The notes under the pieces were generated by a model that was not told the DNA's origin, ran no database searches, and was given only the letters and a program-made list of their open reading frames with translations. From positions 236,310,027 through 236,374,026 of the forward strand of contig NC_071355.1 of NCBI RefSeq assembly GCF_943734655.1: a DNA stretch of 64,000 nt, in the 5' to 3' direction. The stretch is from Sabethes cyaneus (lineage: Eukaryota; Arthropoda; Insecta; Diptera; Culicidae). The translations under genes were made by a program, and so were the position numbers. Of this stretch, positions 21,266-32,315 are shown in pieces (positions within the stretch are counted from its first letter, which is position 1; the number at the start of each line of letters is the position of its first letter).

Positions 21266-22358
21266 GTATAATTTCGGTTGGCTCCTATCGTTGATAGGAA
21301 TGGAACCTTTCACAAATCTAGCAAGTAGAAGCAATCAAATTGTTTGCATTTTTTGCTTCAACTTAAACATTTGGTCACTCGGTCAGTGCAAAGTGGAATG
21401 CAGACATCACATTGTTTGGGTTCCTAGAGCAGTTCGACTGACAGTTTATCGGTTTATGGTAGATTTATAGATTTATGGAAATAGATTGCAGTTAGTTTCC
21501 ATTTGGTCAAGTCGAACGAAAAACGAACATCATCCGAAGAAAATATTCACTGGGAGTTCATGCGTATCGGTTCAAACATTATATTGGTTATGGTTGTTAA
21601 CTAAAACTGAAACCTTTGAATTGAATTGAAACATCCTGATGGAGTATGAAATATTTACAAATTTCAAGTTTATCCGCAATCTCGTCTACATGCAATATTT
21701 GCTTGTCGTTAACTTTGAGATTGAATGCAAAATAACAAATAAATGCTTTTATTTAATTATGAAAAACTTCTTTTTAAACTATTTTATTAGGCTTTTGCAT
21801 ATTTTAAAAGAATTTTGCGGTTTAACATTTCTTCTACCACCTCTCCTGAGAATAATTATGAAAATACACAAAGAGTTAAGAGATTGATATTCTATCTAAA
21901 CCGGTTAACGACACACCCCCGGCAACAATACAAATGCGTAAAACTCTGCAAGACCAGCAAGTGGTAACGGTTTTATGAAAAAAAGAACCATTTCGATAAG
22001 AATGACCTTGCATCCATAGTAAAAGCACCGCTTTATATGAGCAGGCACGCATAGACAAAATGCTATACGCAATAAAATACTAGTTTTTGACGGAGCGCAA
22101 GGGGTGGTTTTTTTCCTCTCTAACCGATTTCTTCATCAATCTTACGCATTGGACAAGGGGCGACCGATCTAATCCAATTTGATCTAACAATAAGGTGGCT
22201 AATAGGAATTTAACAACTGCAAAAACCATTAATAATTATTATACGAATCTTTGTTCCTACCGGCACGGGTTGATAAACGTTTTCGGTTTGAGCAGAAAAT
22301 GCAATCCGTTTTTGTTTCCGCTTACCAGATTCGTGAAAGGCGCCACCAAAACGGTTGC

Positions 22359-22364
22359 TATAAA
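22359..22364 (+). promoter_or_regulatory. TATA box, CPLCW gene 7
   Basis: TATAAA in the type-1 context. The promoter lacks a short AAAAAGGAGCC segment found in the other type-1 copies. Confidence 0.75.
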
Positions 22365-22448
22365 TTGTTGATGTTTCGCCGAATTCAAACATAATCCTAC
22401 CAACGTTCAACTAGTCAACTTGTCTAGCACAACCTCTAAGAAGTAATC

Positions 22449-22956
22449 ATGAAGGTAGAATTTTAACTTACTTATGAAATAAGTATTTAATTTAACTAAA
22501 ATATGCTCACTTCCACAGTGTTTCGCAGCTGCAGTCATGGTTGCCTTCATGGCAGTCGCCGCCAAAGGATCGTACGCCCCAGCGGTCTACGCCGGCCATC
22601 ACGGATACGCCGTGGCCCCCGTGGTAACCTACGCTGCCCACCATGGAGGACCAACGGTCGTTCAGTCCAACGATCAACATAGCTGGGCCTACGCCAATGC
22701 TTACAACAATCACTGGGGTTATGGTGCACCGGTTGCCGTTGCCTACAACAGCTGGGACGGTCATTATGCTCCAGCCGTAGCCTACCAGGGTGCTCACTGG
22801 AACCACTGGGATGGTCATGTTGCTGCTCCGGTTGCTGTTCAGCATGCCGCTTCCTATGTGGCCGCTAACCGTGGTGCTGTGCACAAGGCTCCTCTGGTTG
22901 GACACGCCGTCAACCAGAAGTCGCTGAACCTGGCTCCAGCTCCCGGAACCTGGTAA
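22449..22956 (+). CDS. CPLCW-like cuticular protein 7 (type 1), two exons
   Basis: The coding sequence is join(22449..22454, 22519..22956) with a 64-nt intron ending TTCCACAG. The 147-residue product starts MKCFAAAVMVAFMAVAAKG and carries no deviations from the type-1 consensus: SYAPAVYAGHHGY, TVVQSN, HWGYGAPVAVAYNSWDGHY, AHWNHWDGHV and the RGAVHKAPLVGHAVNQKSLN tail ending GTW. It is the right half of the 6/7 divergent pair and the last CPLCW gene of the array in this window. It is a probable secreted structural protein of the cuticle. Confidence 0.9.
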
Positions 22957-23254
22957 AGCGGATTGGAGACCGGCGGTCTCGTTGTAAATATGTATGGAAA
23001 TGTGATACTGATTGGAATGTGTTGAATTTAATTGTAAAATAGACCATTTGAAGTTCATGGATGTAAATATTGAGTCTTTTTAATTTCCATTTCGATAATA
23101 GGGATAGGAATAGGAATAGGGATTCCGCTCCGAACAGGTCTGCATATTTTACCTCTACCATCTGGATGTTTTTTGGAAAGGAAGTAAATGTACAATGCGA
23201 AAAATAATCAATTGGATGTACTGAAAAATTTATGAACTGCACAAATATTTAGTT
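22957..23254. other. 3' flank of CPLCW gene 7
   Basis: The first 100 bp match the 3' UTRs of the sister genes, then homology is lost after about 23070. No gene is seen. Confidence 0.45.
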
Positions 23255-23332
23255 TTAGGGCAGGTGGGACTCGATCCCACAACTCTTGATTGCCGATCAA
23301 GAGAGAGACCTACCGCCACACTCTTTTATTAG
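23255..23332 (-). repeat. tRNA-like sequence (SINE head or tRNA remnant)
   Basis: On the minus strand a T-arm-like hairpin GTGGG-ATCGAGT-CCCAC is preceded by an anticodon-arm-like hairpin CTTGA-TCGGCAA-TCAAG and an A-box-like GTGGCGGTAGGTC. There is no matching 7-bp acceptor stem and position 33 of the loop is C, so a working tRNA is unlikely. A tRNA-derived SINE head or decayed tRNA fits better. Confidence 0.45.
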
Positions 23333-24460
23333 GAAGTCTAACGTGTTATTTTTATTGCGCTCTTCCAATATTACCATTCTTCATACACTTACTCACCGAT
23401 AGTATTATTTCTATTTGGCTGCTCTTGTCCTTTATGAAAACAAGCGTTATTGACATCGTCACTTCACTGGAACAAGCGCGTGGCGAATCGATCCTACTAT
23501 TGAATTATCCCAAATCCACAATGTGTGATGTCCTTCAACAATTTGGCGAAAGCAGCTGATCCTTAAACTCATTAAACAATGATGGTACTTTTCGAACGCA
23601 ACCCGAAATTGTCATCGAGTGACACGATGAAAATGGTATAAGTTTCGTCATACTATGTCCAGAAAGCAAAGATGAGGACTGGTTTGAGAAATTTCCAATC
23701 ATCCGTAATGTGAACCAAATCTGGGAGTAAAAAAATGCCTAAGGAAGCTTCATAAGATTTTGTCGACGGAATACGATTAAGTCTTTGACATGATGAAACG
23801 TATGAAAAGTTCGTTTCGGACAAATTTCTGGACAAACATTTTAGCCACTGCCACTAATCGGTTAAGTGTTCAGAAAGTCTGCCAAATAAAAATAATCGAA
23901 GTTCCCTGAAATGTTTCTCGAAATGTTCTTCGAAATTTGCAGCTGCGAACTGAAAAGTACATCTAACATAACTTCGGGTGTCAAGAATGCAGAGAAATTT
24001 TTCAAAATTAGTGCCTTTAGAAGAGGTTACTGCCCTCTGTGGTTTAATTTGGTAAGCCGTCATTATTTAATGACGACCAAATAGTGGTACAACGACAATG
24101 GCGTCACGCCAATTGCCCAAAGCTAAAACTGATTTTGAAATACTGATCAATTTTGAAAGGTAAACCAAACAAGAGGGGTGTAGCTGCAAACGACAAGAAA
24201 AAATTCAAACGAAAATGGAATTTGGCTACCAAATAAGTAGGAAAACAGCTGGTGTAAAGGATCATAGAGGTGTGGTAAAACGTAAGGTTGTAAAACTGGA
24301 TATAGGGTGAGTTATGGATGTTGGACAGGCGTTACGCATACTTTATTTTGGAGAATTTTCATTTGATTTTGCCGTAAAAGTCCAAAATAGAGTACGCGTA
24401 ACGACTGTTCAAAATACATTAAACACCTTACAATAAGCATCCTGTCCCAATTCATAGAAA
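23333..24460. other. Intergenic, no gene seen
   Basis: Several short open frames exist on both strands, but none has a recognisable motif or a plausible start context. Confidence 0.35.
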
Positions 24461-24467
24461 AATATCT

Positions 24468-25055
24468 CAATCTCAATCTATATCCCTATCTCTGTCTCTG
24501 CCTCTGTCTCTGACTCTGTTTCTGTGTCTGTCTCTATCTCTGCCTCTGTCTCTATCCCTATTTCTATCTTCATCTTCATCTCCATCACCATTCTCTCTTT
24601 TTCTCTTTCTATTCTCTTTCTTTTTCTGTATCTATCACTATCCATATCCTCTTTGTTTCTATCTTTTGTCACTTCTGTTTCTTTCCTTTTTAGCTTTTTA
24701 TACATTTTTTCTCATTTCTCTTTCTCATTACTTTCTCTCCGTTTTTCTCTATTTTCTCTCTTTGCCTTTAACGTTATTTTTCCGATTTCTTTTTTTGTTT
24801 TGTTCCTCTCTCTCTCTCTCTGTTTATTTTACTTTTTCGGTTTCTGTTTTCCTTTCCGCCTGTCTCGCTTTGTATCTCTTCGTCTCACTCAGGTTTACTC
24901 TCACTGTCCGTTTCACCCTTTCCATCTCGCTTTCTCTTCCTCTCTCTGTCTCTCCATCTCGCGCCGTCACTCCCTCTCTTTTCGTCTTTTCTCCTCTCTC
25001 ACTCTCTCTCTCTCTGTCTTCGTTTCTCCCTCTCTTCCTCTATCTCTAATGGTGT
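24468..25055. repeat. Pyrimidine-rich low-complexity tract
   Basis: About 590 bp consist almost only of C and T on the plus strand, beginning as TCTGCCTCTGTCTC repeats and decaying into TTTCTCTTTC-type sequence. The serine/leucine/phenylalanine-rich open frames here (24524-25078, 24666-25049 and the minus-strand frame) are composition artefacts. Confidence 0.8.
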
Positions 25056-25259
25056 GCCCAGACATAAACAGAAGATGAAGCACCGACCTTTCAAAAGCAT
25101 GTATTGGCCCGAAATTTATCAAGTAAGCACAATTAGTTTACTACCAGCCAATAGAGTCGAAAATTCCGGCGGGCTAGTTTCACTTTGAAGACTCTTTCTC
25201 TAATCAATTTTCTAGAGAAGGCAGAACATCTCATGACATTAGTTTAAAATTTATATGTA

Positions 25260-27175
25260 AGCCTGAATTCGGACACGAACTTGGACTTGGATTTGGACGA
25301 ACTAGGACTTGAAAATATTATTCAAAATTGCACTACAAATCAAGCTGAAAACTGGACTTGAAACTAGATTTAGGCCATTGCAAGTTATTTTTAAAGCTTT
25401 TGTACCCCTCCTTTCAAAATTGGCCCCAAAAATCGGGGGGCAAAAAAATTGTTGACCTTGAGTAATACATTTTTGTATAAAAGCTATTATTTGTGGGTTT
25501 TACAGCCTAAAGAATTCGAAAAAAGAGTCTACCGAGTGTTAATGCTTCTAGCACGAAACAAAAGTGGAAGTACAAATAATGTAATTTCCAAAAATCGACA
25601 AAAAAAAATTTTTTTTTTTTCGATTTTGACTCTATTTTGGAAGGTTTTCACATGGAAAATAATAACGTATATAAGAAAAGCAAGAATAGATTCGGGTTTT
25701 ACGGTTAGACTTCAAGTAAACATTCTTAAATCTTTTTTTTTTTTTGCGTGATTAAAAAAATCTCTTTGTTTTTTTTTCGCCCCCTCCCTTCAGTTTCCCA
25801 GCATCTGAAGGACAAAAACTTTAAAAAATATTTGTAATGGCCTTATTAGATTCCATATCTCAAATTAGACTTCAAATCGGAGTTCAATTAGGAATTATAT
25901 TGGAATTCAAACTGGAGTTAAAATAGGAATTAAGTTAGAATTGAAATTATCCTTATAACGGGACATTAAACCGGACCTGCATTTGACTTGCTTTTGCACT
26001 TAAAATTGGACCTCCGACCTCAAGGAAGTGAAGTTAGAAGATTAACCCTCTAACGGGTAAGACCGTCTAGAGACGGCCTTCGCTTTTGGAGCTCCAGAGC
26101 CGCATACGAAATTTGTTTTTAATTGGCAATACGCAAAATGTGTTCAGAACAGATTTCTTGACATTTTGATACTAATATCATGACATTCTGACCATGCATT
26201 CAAAAGTTATCATTTTTTAAAAACAAAAATTCCGAAAAATTCCAAAAATAATTAATGCGCGAATATTCCCTTTTTTACTTTTGAAGGAAAAGGACATCTA
26301 GAACAAAAAGATTGACATATACAATTTTTCTATGAGTAAATCTCATGCATTATTTTAATTTTATAATATATCTGAATTAAAAAAATATCTGGGCAGAGTG
26401 TTAGACATGAAAAAAGAAAAGGAGAAATTGGACTTTTTCTTACCTGGCGCTCCTCCAGATAATTATTTTTGCATGAAAATCAGAACGTAAGGTTTTTCTG
26501 TGTGTACTTTCATGATAAAATAGTCATTAGCTTGATCGCATTGTTTTACGGTGTTGCCCGTCAGAGGGTTAAATTCAACTTGAAATTGAACTTAAACTGG
26601 CACATCCAATTCGGCAGGGAATTGGACCAAAATTGGACTCAAATTTGATTTGAAGTTGGGTTTACAATAGGACACTAAATTGGACTCAAAATTAAACTTA
26701 AAATCGAAGTCTGAAATTAAATTAACTATGAATTTGGACTACCCATCGGAAATAAAATAGTGATTAAATGAGACCTGAATTGGCCCTTAAATTGGGACAT
26801 TACATAGGAATTGAAATTGAACCGCAATTGGACTATTGCTATGGCTATTGGATTAAATTGGGCGTCGGAGGTAAAACTTGGAATCAAATTAGACTCCAAA
26901 TTAGATTTAAAATGCCTCATAAAATTGAGCTCGCAATTGGACTAAAATTGGAGTTAAAATCGTACTTAAAAGTGGACTGATCACTAAATTGGACTTGAAC
27001 ATGAACTTGAAATCGAGGGCTGAAATTGGAACTAAAATAGACTCGAAATTGGACTTAAATAACACATTAAATTGAGCTTAAAATTGGAACTGAAATTGAA
27101 CTAGAAATCAGAATATCAGATCTAGAATTGCACGTGAAATTGAACTTGAATTTGGAATAATTTGAACTTGAAGTT
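25260..27175. repeat. Degenerate AAATTGGACTTGA-type repeat tract
   Basis: From 25262 to 25370, 25860 to 26040 and 26570 to 27175 the sequence is built from variants of TTGGACTTGAAATTGAA with a period near 12 bp. A piggyBac-like element (26046-26568) interrupts it. The GGACTT core is the same hexamer that forms the perfect array at 45.2 kb. Confidence 0.65.
26046..26568. mobile_element. piggyBac-like non-autonomous element, TTAA target
   Basis: The left end TTAA-CCCTCTAACGGG and right end CCCGTCAGAGGG-TTAA form an inverted pair with one mismatch over 12 bp, extending further with differences (GTAAGACCGT against GCAACACCGT). TTAA lies at 26042-26045 and 26569-26572. CCCT-type ends and TTAA duplication are typical of the piggyBac superfamily. 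There is no coding capacity. Confidence 0.7.
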
Positions 27176-27179
27176 TTAT

Positions 27180-27365
27180 ATCAAATTACCGCGACCGTTT
27201 CTAATTTTACGTGTTTCTGCGAGGGTTCATGGCAACTTTTGAATGCATGGTCAAAATGTTGTGATATTAATAACGAAAGGTCAGTCAATTCAAGACAAAT
27301 TTCGTATGCGGCTCTGGAGCTCCAAAAGCGAAGGCCGTCTACAGACGGTCTTACCCGTTAGAGGG
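27180..27365 (-). mobile_element. Second piggyBac-like end, inverted
   Basis: From the TTAA at 27366-27369 inward, the minus strand repeats the left end of the 26046 element for about 140 bp, with only a few differences in the first 75 bp. Shared landmarks are AAGACCGTCT, GACGGCCTTCGCTTTTGG, CTCCAGAGCCGCATACG and CATGCATTCAAAAGTT. No second end is found, so it is a truncated copy or the far end of a larger composite. Confidence 0.7.
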
Positions 27366-27369
27366 TTAA

Positions 27370-29192
27370 TATTAGTCTAAAGTGTGATGTTCAGTATGCA
27401 GAACACCCGTATCAATTCGCCCTTCCCGTTATCGAGAAGAAAATAGTTATAATAAGCCAAAAACTGATAACAATTTTGCTGTGCCACCTAAACAACGTGG
27501 ATTTAATAATTGTAAAGGCTAATGCCGAATTTCAACGTTTAAAGAACTATTTATTATTACTTTTTAAGTGATCATAGTTAGGAACGAACTTGCGCAGAAT
27601 TAGGAACATACGTTAGAAAGTGCGTAAAATTAGGCACCGTGAATAAGATTACAAAACAAAAAATGTACTCAATCGTTGGTCGACTTTTAATACCCATATT
27701 TTTACTAGATATTATAGGCCGTAGCTCTACTCATTGGTGCAATCAATTCCCAAACTATGCAAACTAATTTCAGATACTTTTAGATGGCTAAGATATTCGG
27801 ATTTTTCATCAGACGATTTTTAACCTAATATCAGTTATATCTTATTAATTTATAACAGATAAAGCAAAACAGCCTTCAGCAAAAATATTTCTCTTTTATG
27901 TGCAAAATGCTTTCTAGAACATCACATTGAGCTACCTGTTGAAATAAAGTTGTTGCAAGAAGAAATGTGATTTGAGGGGTTGTTTATAAACAAAGGTCTA
28001 CTGTTGAAAATGGGTAAAAGTTTGATATATTCAGAAAAAAAACTTGAAATTGGTTTAACTTTACTATTTTGAAACTAAAAACTCGAAAAAAAAATTTACT
28101 CAAAAAGTTATTACTTAAATTGTTGTTAAGCTTACACCTAAATATTGGACGACCCCTTTAAAAGATGCATCACTTTTCGTTCCAAAAGTTGCAGAAGACC
28201 ACATCGAGCTAAGAAATACCGCAAATATCTTTATCGCGGAATTTTAATTTCTGGCCCATAGTGTATCGGGGGACGGCACGGTATCCGGTACTGGGTGACG
28301 GAAATCACTGAATACAATTTATATTTTTTAAGGAATTGAATATCTTTATGGAAAAATGAACCATGGTGCTTGGAAAGTATTTAATAAAAAAAATTTTATA
28401 CATGAAAAACGGAATTTTATCCTACCGAAAAATACTCTAATGTTGATCCGAAAATTAGTCGAAACATAACAATTCGACCAGCGGTAGATAAAAACAAACA
28501 AATCTCTGTTTTCATGACTCATATGTCATTTTCATGACGTATAAAATTGCTAACATTTTGTCTTTTTTGTTGATGCTATCATATTAGCTATTGATATGCA
28601 CCATTTGAACTGTGAAAGTCAGAAGTGTCCGGTATTGGGAGCTGCCCGACGTTGAGAGACTTCCCCGAAAGATTTTACACATTCATAAAAATGCCACCTC
28701 AGTGCCTAGCATTAATCCTGGCGTTGACCTCAAAAGTAATCTCTAGGAGCCCCAAAAACTCAGGAATGATTAAGAATGGATAATTTTATAAACGAAAATA
28801 TATAATAACACTGTTATATTTTATGAATATGTACATGCATATTATCTGGTGATGTCGACTTCGCTAATGACCAATTTCATATTTGTAATTAAACGCTATT
28901 TGCATTACAGCTAATCTATCCGTACACATATCACAGATATCAAAATTTAATTTTAATTGAGCGAATGAATACATAAAAATACCAAAATTAATTGAGGTCA
29001 GTTGGTAAACAGCTGAGAAAAAATATCACGGGAAATTCATCACTTTGCAGTAACAATAAAACTGTTGTATTTTAAACAATCACTTACGAAACACTCTACA
29101 CAGATGGCAGAACATAATTTCTTGTACAGACTGGATTAAAAATAAAACTAGGCAGTTTTTCTAACATCTCCAATTAGCGTAAAGCATATTCA
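27370..29192. other. Intergenic, no gene seen
   Basis: AT-rich sequence. No coding frame of any length, RNA or clear inverted repeat could be supported. Confidence 0.35.
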
Positions 29193-29729
29193 TTATGCCA
29201 ACCTAATCACGGGAACGTAATTGTTAAAGCCAAACCCGTAGATTCCGGTTCCATAAAAGGCACCATAATTCCACGGATCTGGTTTGCCAAGATTGGCCTG
29301 GACTATCGTCTTCGTCGGCAATGGATATGCTGGATGACTTAGGTAGTGATAGCTGGTTAAAGCCGCCGGTGGAGCTGGAACTGCAACTGGAGCCGGAGCA
29401 CCCCATGGGTTCCACGAATAACGCACCGGACTAGGGACGCCATATGGGTATCGATATCCTCCGTTGTTGGCTTGCACTACCGTTGGCCGGTAACCATCGT
29501 GATAGGCGTATGTACCGGAGAACGGAACTTGCGGAGCAAGAGGAACAAACGGATTGTATAGGCCTAATGCTTGCAGTGCTGCGAACGGATTATATCCAGG
29601 GTAGTAGGGATGATACGATCCGTGGGCGGCACCCACTGCAAGCAGCAAACCCACCAGAATGATCTGCAGAGAAATCAGCACCTAATTAAATTCACCTTGG
29701 CAGATAAATTCACCAACTATTACCTTCAT
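29193..29729 (-). CDS. Secreted Pro/Tyr-rich protein, probable cuticular protein, two exons
   Basis: The coding sequence is complement(join(29193..29663, 29724..29729)). Exon 1 is ATG-AAG and the 60-nt intron ends CTGCAG. The 158-residue product starts MKIILVGLLLAVGAAHG, a strong signal peptide. The mature part is rich in Tyr, Pro, Ala, Gly and Asn, with no Cys seen. It carries two VQAN motifs, PTVVQANNGG and KTIVQANLGK. The first matches the TVVQxN motif of the CPLCW and CPLCG proteins nearby. It lacks their RGAVHxAPLxGH tail. I do not recognise a named family. Composition, gene structure and neighbours point to a structural cuticle protein. Confidence 0.8.
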
Positions 29730-29792
29730 TTCGATTTTCACTTTTCCACCGACAATCACAGTTTGATTGCGGTTAACCAATATACGTGCGTA

Positions 29793-29800
29793 CTTATATA
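29793..29800 (-). promoter_or_regulatory. TATA box, Pro/Tyr-rich gene
   Basis: Minus-strand TATATAAG about 65 nt upstream of the ATG. Confidence 0.6.
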
Positions 29801-30385
29801 GAGTTTATCGGTCACGCCAATCGGCGACCGGTGGGTGCAACAATTATTTAGTCAACAACAATGTCCGGCCAGCCAATAGTGGTGCAAAGTGGAGGCGTTA
29901 CGCAGCGACAAGGAAACCTTGTTCAGAACCTTAGAACCAACCGGAGAAATTAAGTCAATCATGCACCAGCCACAAACCGGGGCTGAATATTGAAATGTTA
30001 ATCGCTGGCGGCACGCCTGAGACAGATTATAGGTGCTAGTGCATTGGTCAAACCAGCCAGGAAGGTTCTCAAGTTTCTAGAAGATAAAAAGTAGTCTGGG
30101 ATATTAGTCAACACTTACAATGTGCTGTTCTAAGTATATTAAACTTATGACATCATAAGAATGTTTGTTTGCCAAAAAAGAAATAAAACACAAAATTTAA
30201 AACATTGAAACGTTGTTTATTCTACTCTAGTCAAATGTTGAACTTTCCAAAACGTTTTAGTCGAATAAAAAGTGAGTGCATCGATGAGTGATGGAAACAA
30301 ATTTAAACAAAATCAAGAGGGATTTTATTCTTCAAAAGTTTGCGCTGATCTGTACATATCTTCCTTACTGGTGCTTGCTTTCCGC
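29801..30385. other. Intergenic, no gene seen
   Basis: Contains the upstream region of the Pro/Tyr-rich gene and the 3' UTR of the CPLCG gene that follows (minus-strand AATAAA near 30210-30266). No gene is seen. Confidence 0.4.
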
Positions 30386-30820
30386 TTACAGGGTTCCGAC
30401 AGCTGGTTCAAGATTCAGCGATTGCTGCGACACGGTGTGTCCCGGAAGGGGAGCATCGTGCACGGCACCTCGGTTGGCGGCCAGATAACGGGCTTCCGCC
30501 GGAGCAACGACAGCAACCGGAGCAACAGCCGGGACAACGTTGTTGTAAGCAACGGCAACGGGTGCCGGAGCGGCATAGGCAACTGGCGAGACAACATTGG
30601 TGGCAGCATAGCTAACAGGAATCGGCGCAGCCCAGCGGGGAACCACATTCTGTTGAACAACGGTGGATGAGTAGGCCCACGGAGCTGAGTAGGTGAGGAC
30701 ATTTCCCGAAGCAACAACGGCCAGGGCCATCATGACTACAGCTGCGATGCACTGTGATGAAGAAAATCCCATTAAACAAATGCTAAATTATGCTCCACCC
30801 CAAAAGCAACTTACCTTCAT
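30386..30820 (-). CDS. CPLCG-like cuticular protein A, two exons
   Basis: The coding sequence is complement(join(30386..30751, 30815..30820)) with a 63-nt intron ending CATCACAG. The 123-residue product starts MKCIAAVVMMALAVVASG. The mature part is rich in Ala, Val and Pro, with STVVQQNVVPRW and repeated APVAVAYNNVVPAVAPVAVV. The C-terminal block is ARYLAANRGAVHDAPLPGH, then VSQQSLNLEPAVGTL. From memory this is the CPLCG family signature, also present in the Drosophila adult cuticle protein Acp1/Dacp-1. It has no Trp repeats, unlike CPLCW, beyond two in the N-terminal half. It is a probable structural protein of the cuticle, secreted by the epidermis. The promoter is TATA-containing. Confidence 0.88.
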
Positions 30821-31739
30821 GATTGTTGATTTCTTGAGGATTTGCAACGAGTGGGTTTATTACCGCTTCGAGTACTGTTTGGATTCTGTTTTGAGTTGGT
30901 CCTGAAGGTGTCTTTTATATCAAAAAGGAAACATACAGTTGAGTTGTCTAAAATTTCACGAACTACATCGGCACGTTAACGAGTACGAAAAAAAACTAGT
31001 TGCCAAAATACAACCGGGAAGTGCCAAACCGGTCAAACTTTAAGCGAGTAAAAAAAGCGCTCGAACATATGTCTATTCATAGCACCAGACGTACGTTTGA
31101 AATATCAACAAGAGCAGACCTGTAATCCTCTGCTTAGATACGCCCTAACATTGGTAGCTGGAAAAATCAAACTAGACACGTGAAACAATTTTAATCTCAT
31201 TTGTGGATTTTGAAGAATGATGTCTTCATTTAATTGAGAGTTATTTTTAGTTTTTAGTTTAGTTGCACGAATCCAACTAGAATAATTTGGGTTTGTTTGG
31301 ATTCGGTTCAATACAATGGAAGAAATGTTTATGAATTTGCTTTTAATATCTTTAAAATCTTGAGTAAAGGGCAGAAAAATTAACAATGAAAATCACTACA
31401 CTTTTTACCAAAGAAGTAATTTTTGAATTGATGATCAATTTTAAGGTGCTGAAAAGTGTCACACATAAAGAAACACGAAACACAAGTAAGGCTCTCTGTT
31501 TCATAATTTTGGACTCAATTATCAATGTGAAAAAATATTTTTTTTGTTATTTTAAAAAATGATTTAGTTTAAACGTAAATGCTTAGTTTCCAGATGTCTT
31601 AATAGCCAGATCAACAAAGGAGAAAGTAAAATTAGAACGGTTCCCTGTACAGGAATACTATGGAAATTTGAAGCATTCCGTTCAAAATATGCCTGCCTTG
31701 TACATTAACAGAGAGTGGGTCACCTACCTTTAAATTTGG
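30821..31739. other. Upstream region and intergenic, no gene seen
   Basis: Contains the 5' UTR and promoter of CPLCG gene A, then AT-rich sequence with no supported gene. Confidence 0.4.
30914..30919 (-). promoter_or_regulatory. TATA box, CPLCG gene A
   Basis: Minus-strand TATAAAAGAC about 95 nt upstream of the ATG. Confidence 0.65.
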
Positions 31740-32300
31740 ACTTCTAAAGGGTGTCCCCGATAAAATTGCAACTCGCTCAAATTGCTCTAAGTTTTGAACC
31801 GTTGGGTAAAATTAATTGAAATTTCGCATGAAGAAATCTCAAAGTGGAATGTTTAAAACTGTGTGAGTCGTTTCATCAGGTGTGCAAAAATCTGAAAAAT
31901 AGCGTCGAGAGAACAGCTCGTTGGCGAAAAAAATCTGCACAAATACCTCGAAATGAGAATCTATCACATCGTACCATCGGTAAAAATTTGAAAATCCCGA
32001 ATTCTGTCATAAAACGGTCCGAAGAACGTCTGACCGTCGATTGTAAGCCATGATGCGGAGAAAAAAGTCATCCGTATACTGCTAAGGATCACACCCCCGT
32101 AGGTCATTCCCGTCTTCGATGGGAAAATAGTCTCCTCCGTTCGAGATGTGGCAAATAAATAACTGAATCAGAGCAAAAGTTTCGTCCAGAAGGTCAAAAT
32201 TCGAGCTGGAATACGTACGTACATGATTCAAAAGGCCCCAACAGAATACGGTCGCGACAAGTTGTGCCCGGTAGTTATACGATCAAAAGCTGACAAATGT
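31740..32300 (+). mobile_element. Decayed mariner-like transposase fragment
   Basis: The plus strand encodes a short stretch resembling the N-terminal DNA-binding part of mariner-type transposases: RTARWRKKS, SHRTIGKNLKIPNSV and LTVDCKP. A stop follows at 32051-32053. GGTGTCCCCGATAAAATTGC near 31750 may be its terminal repeat. The rest is out of frame. Confidence 0.45.
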
Positions 32301-32315
32301 GTTCGACCAGCCACG

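Larger units (their letters stand above)
21179..22448. promoter_or_regulatory. Divergent intergenic region of CPLCW pair 6/7
   Basis: At 1,270 bp this is the longest of the three divergent regions. Both ends are the usual type-2 and type-1 promoters. The extra length is an AT-rich block at about 21420-21890 without counterpart in the other pairs, probably an insertion. GACACACCCCCGGCAACAA near 21909 is shared with 13816. Confidence 0.6.

Noticed and set aside
23255..23332. Functional tRNA gene
   Set aside because: There is no acceptor stem, and C replaces the invariant U at position 33 of the anticodon loop.
24478..25078. Ser/Leu/Phe-rich frames in the CT-rich tract
   Set aside because: They are composition artefacts of a pyrimidine tract.
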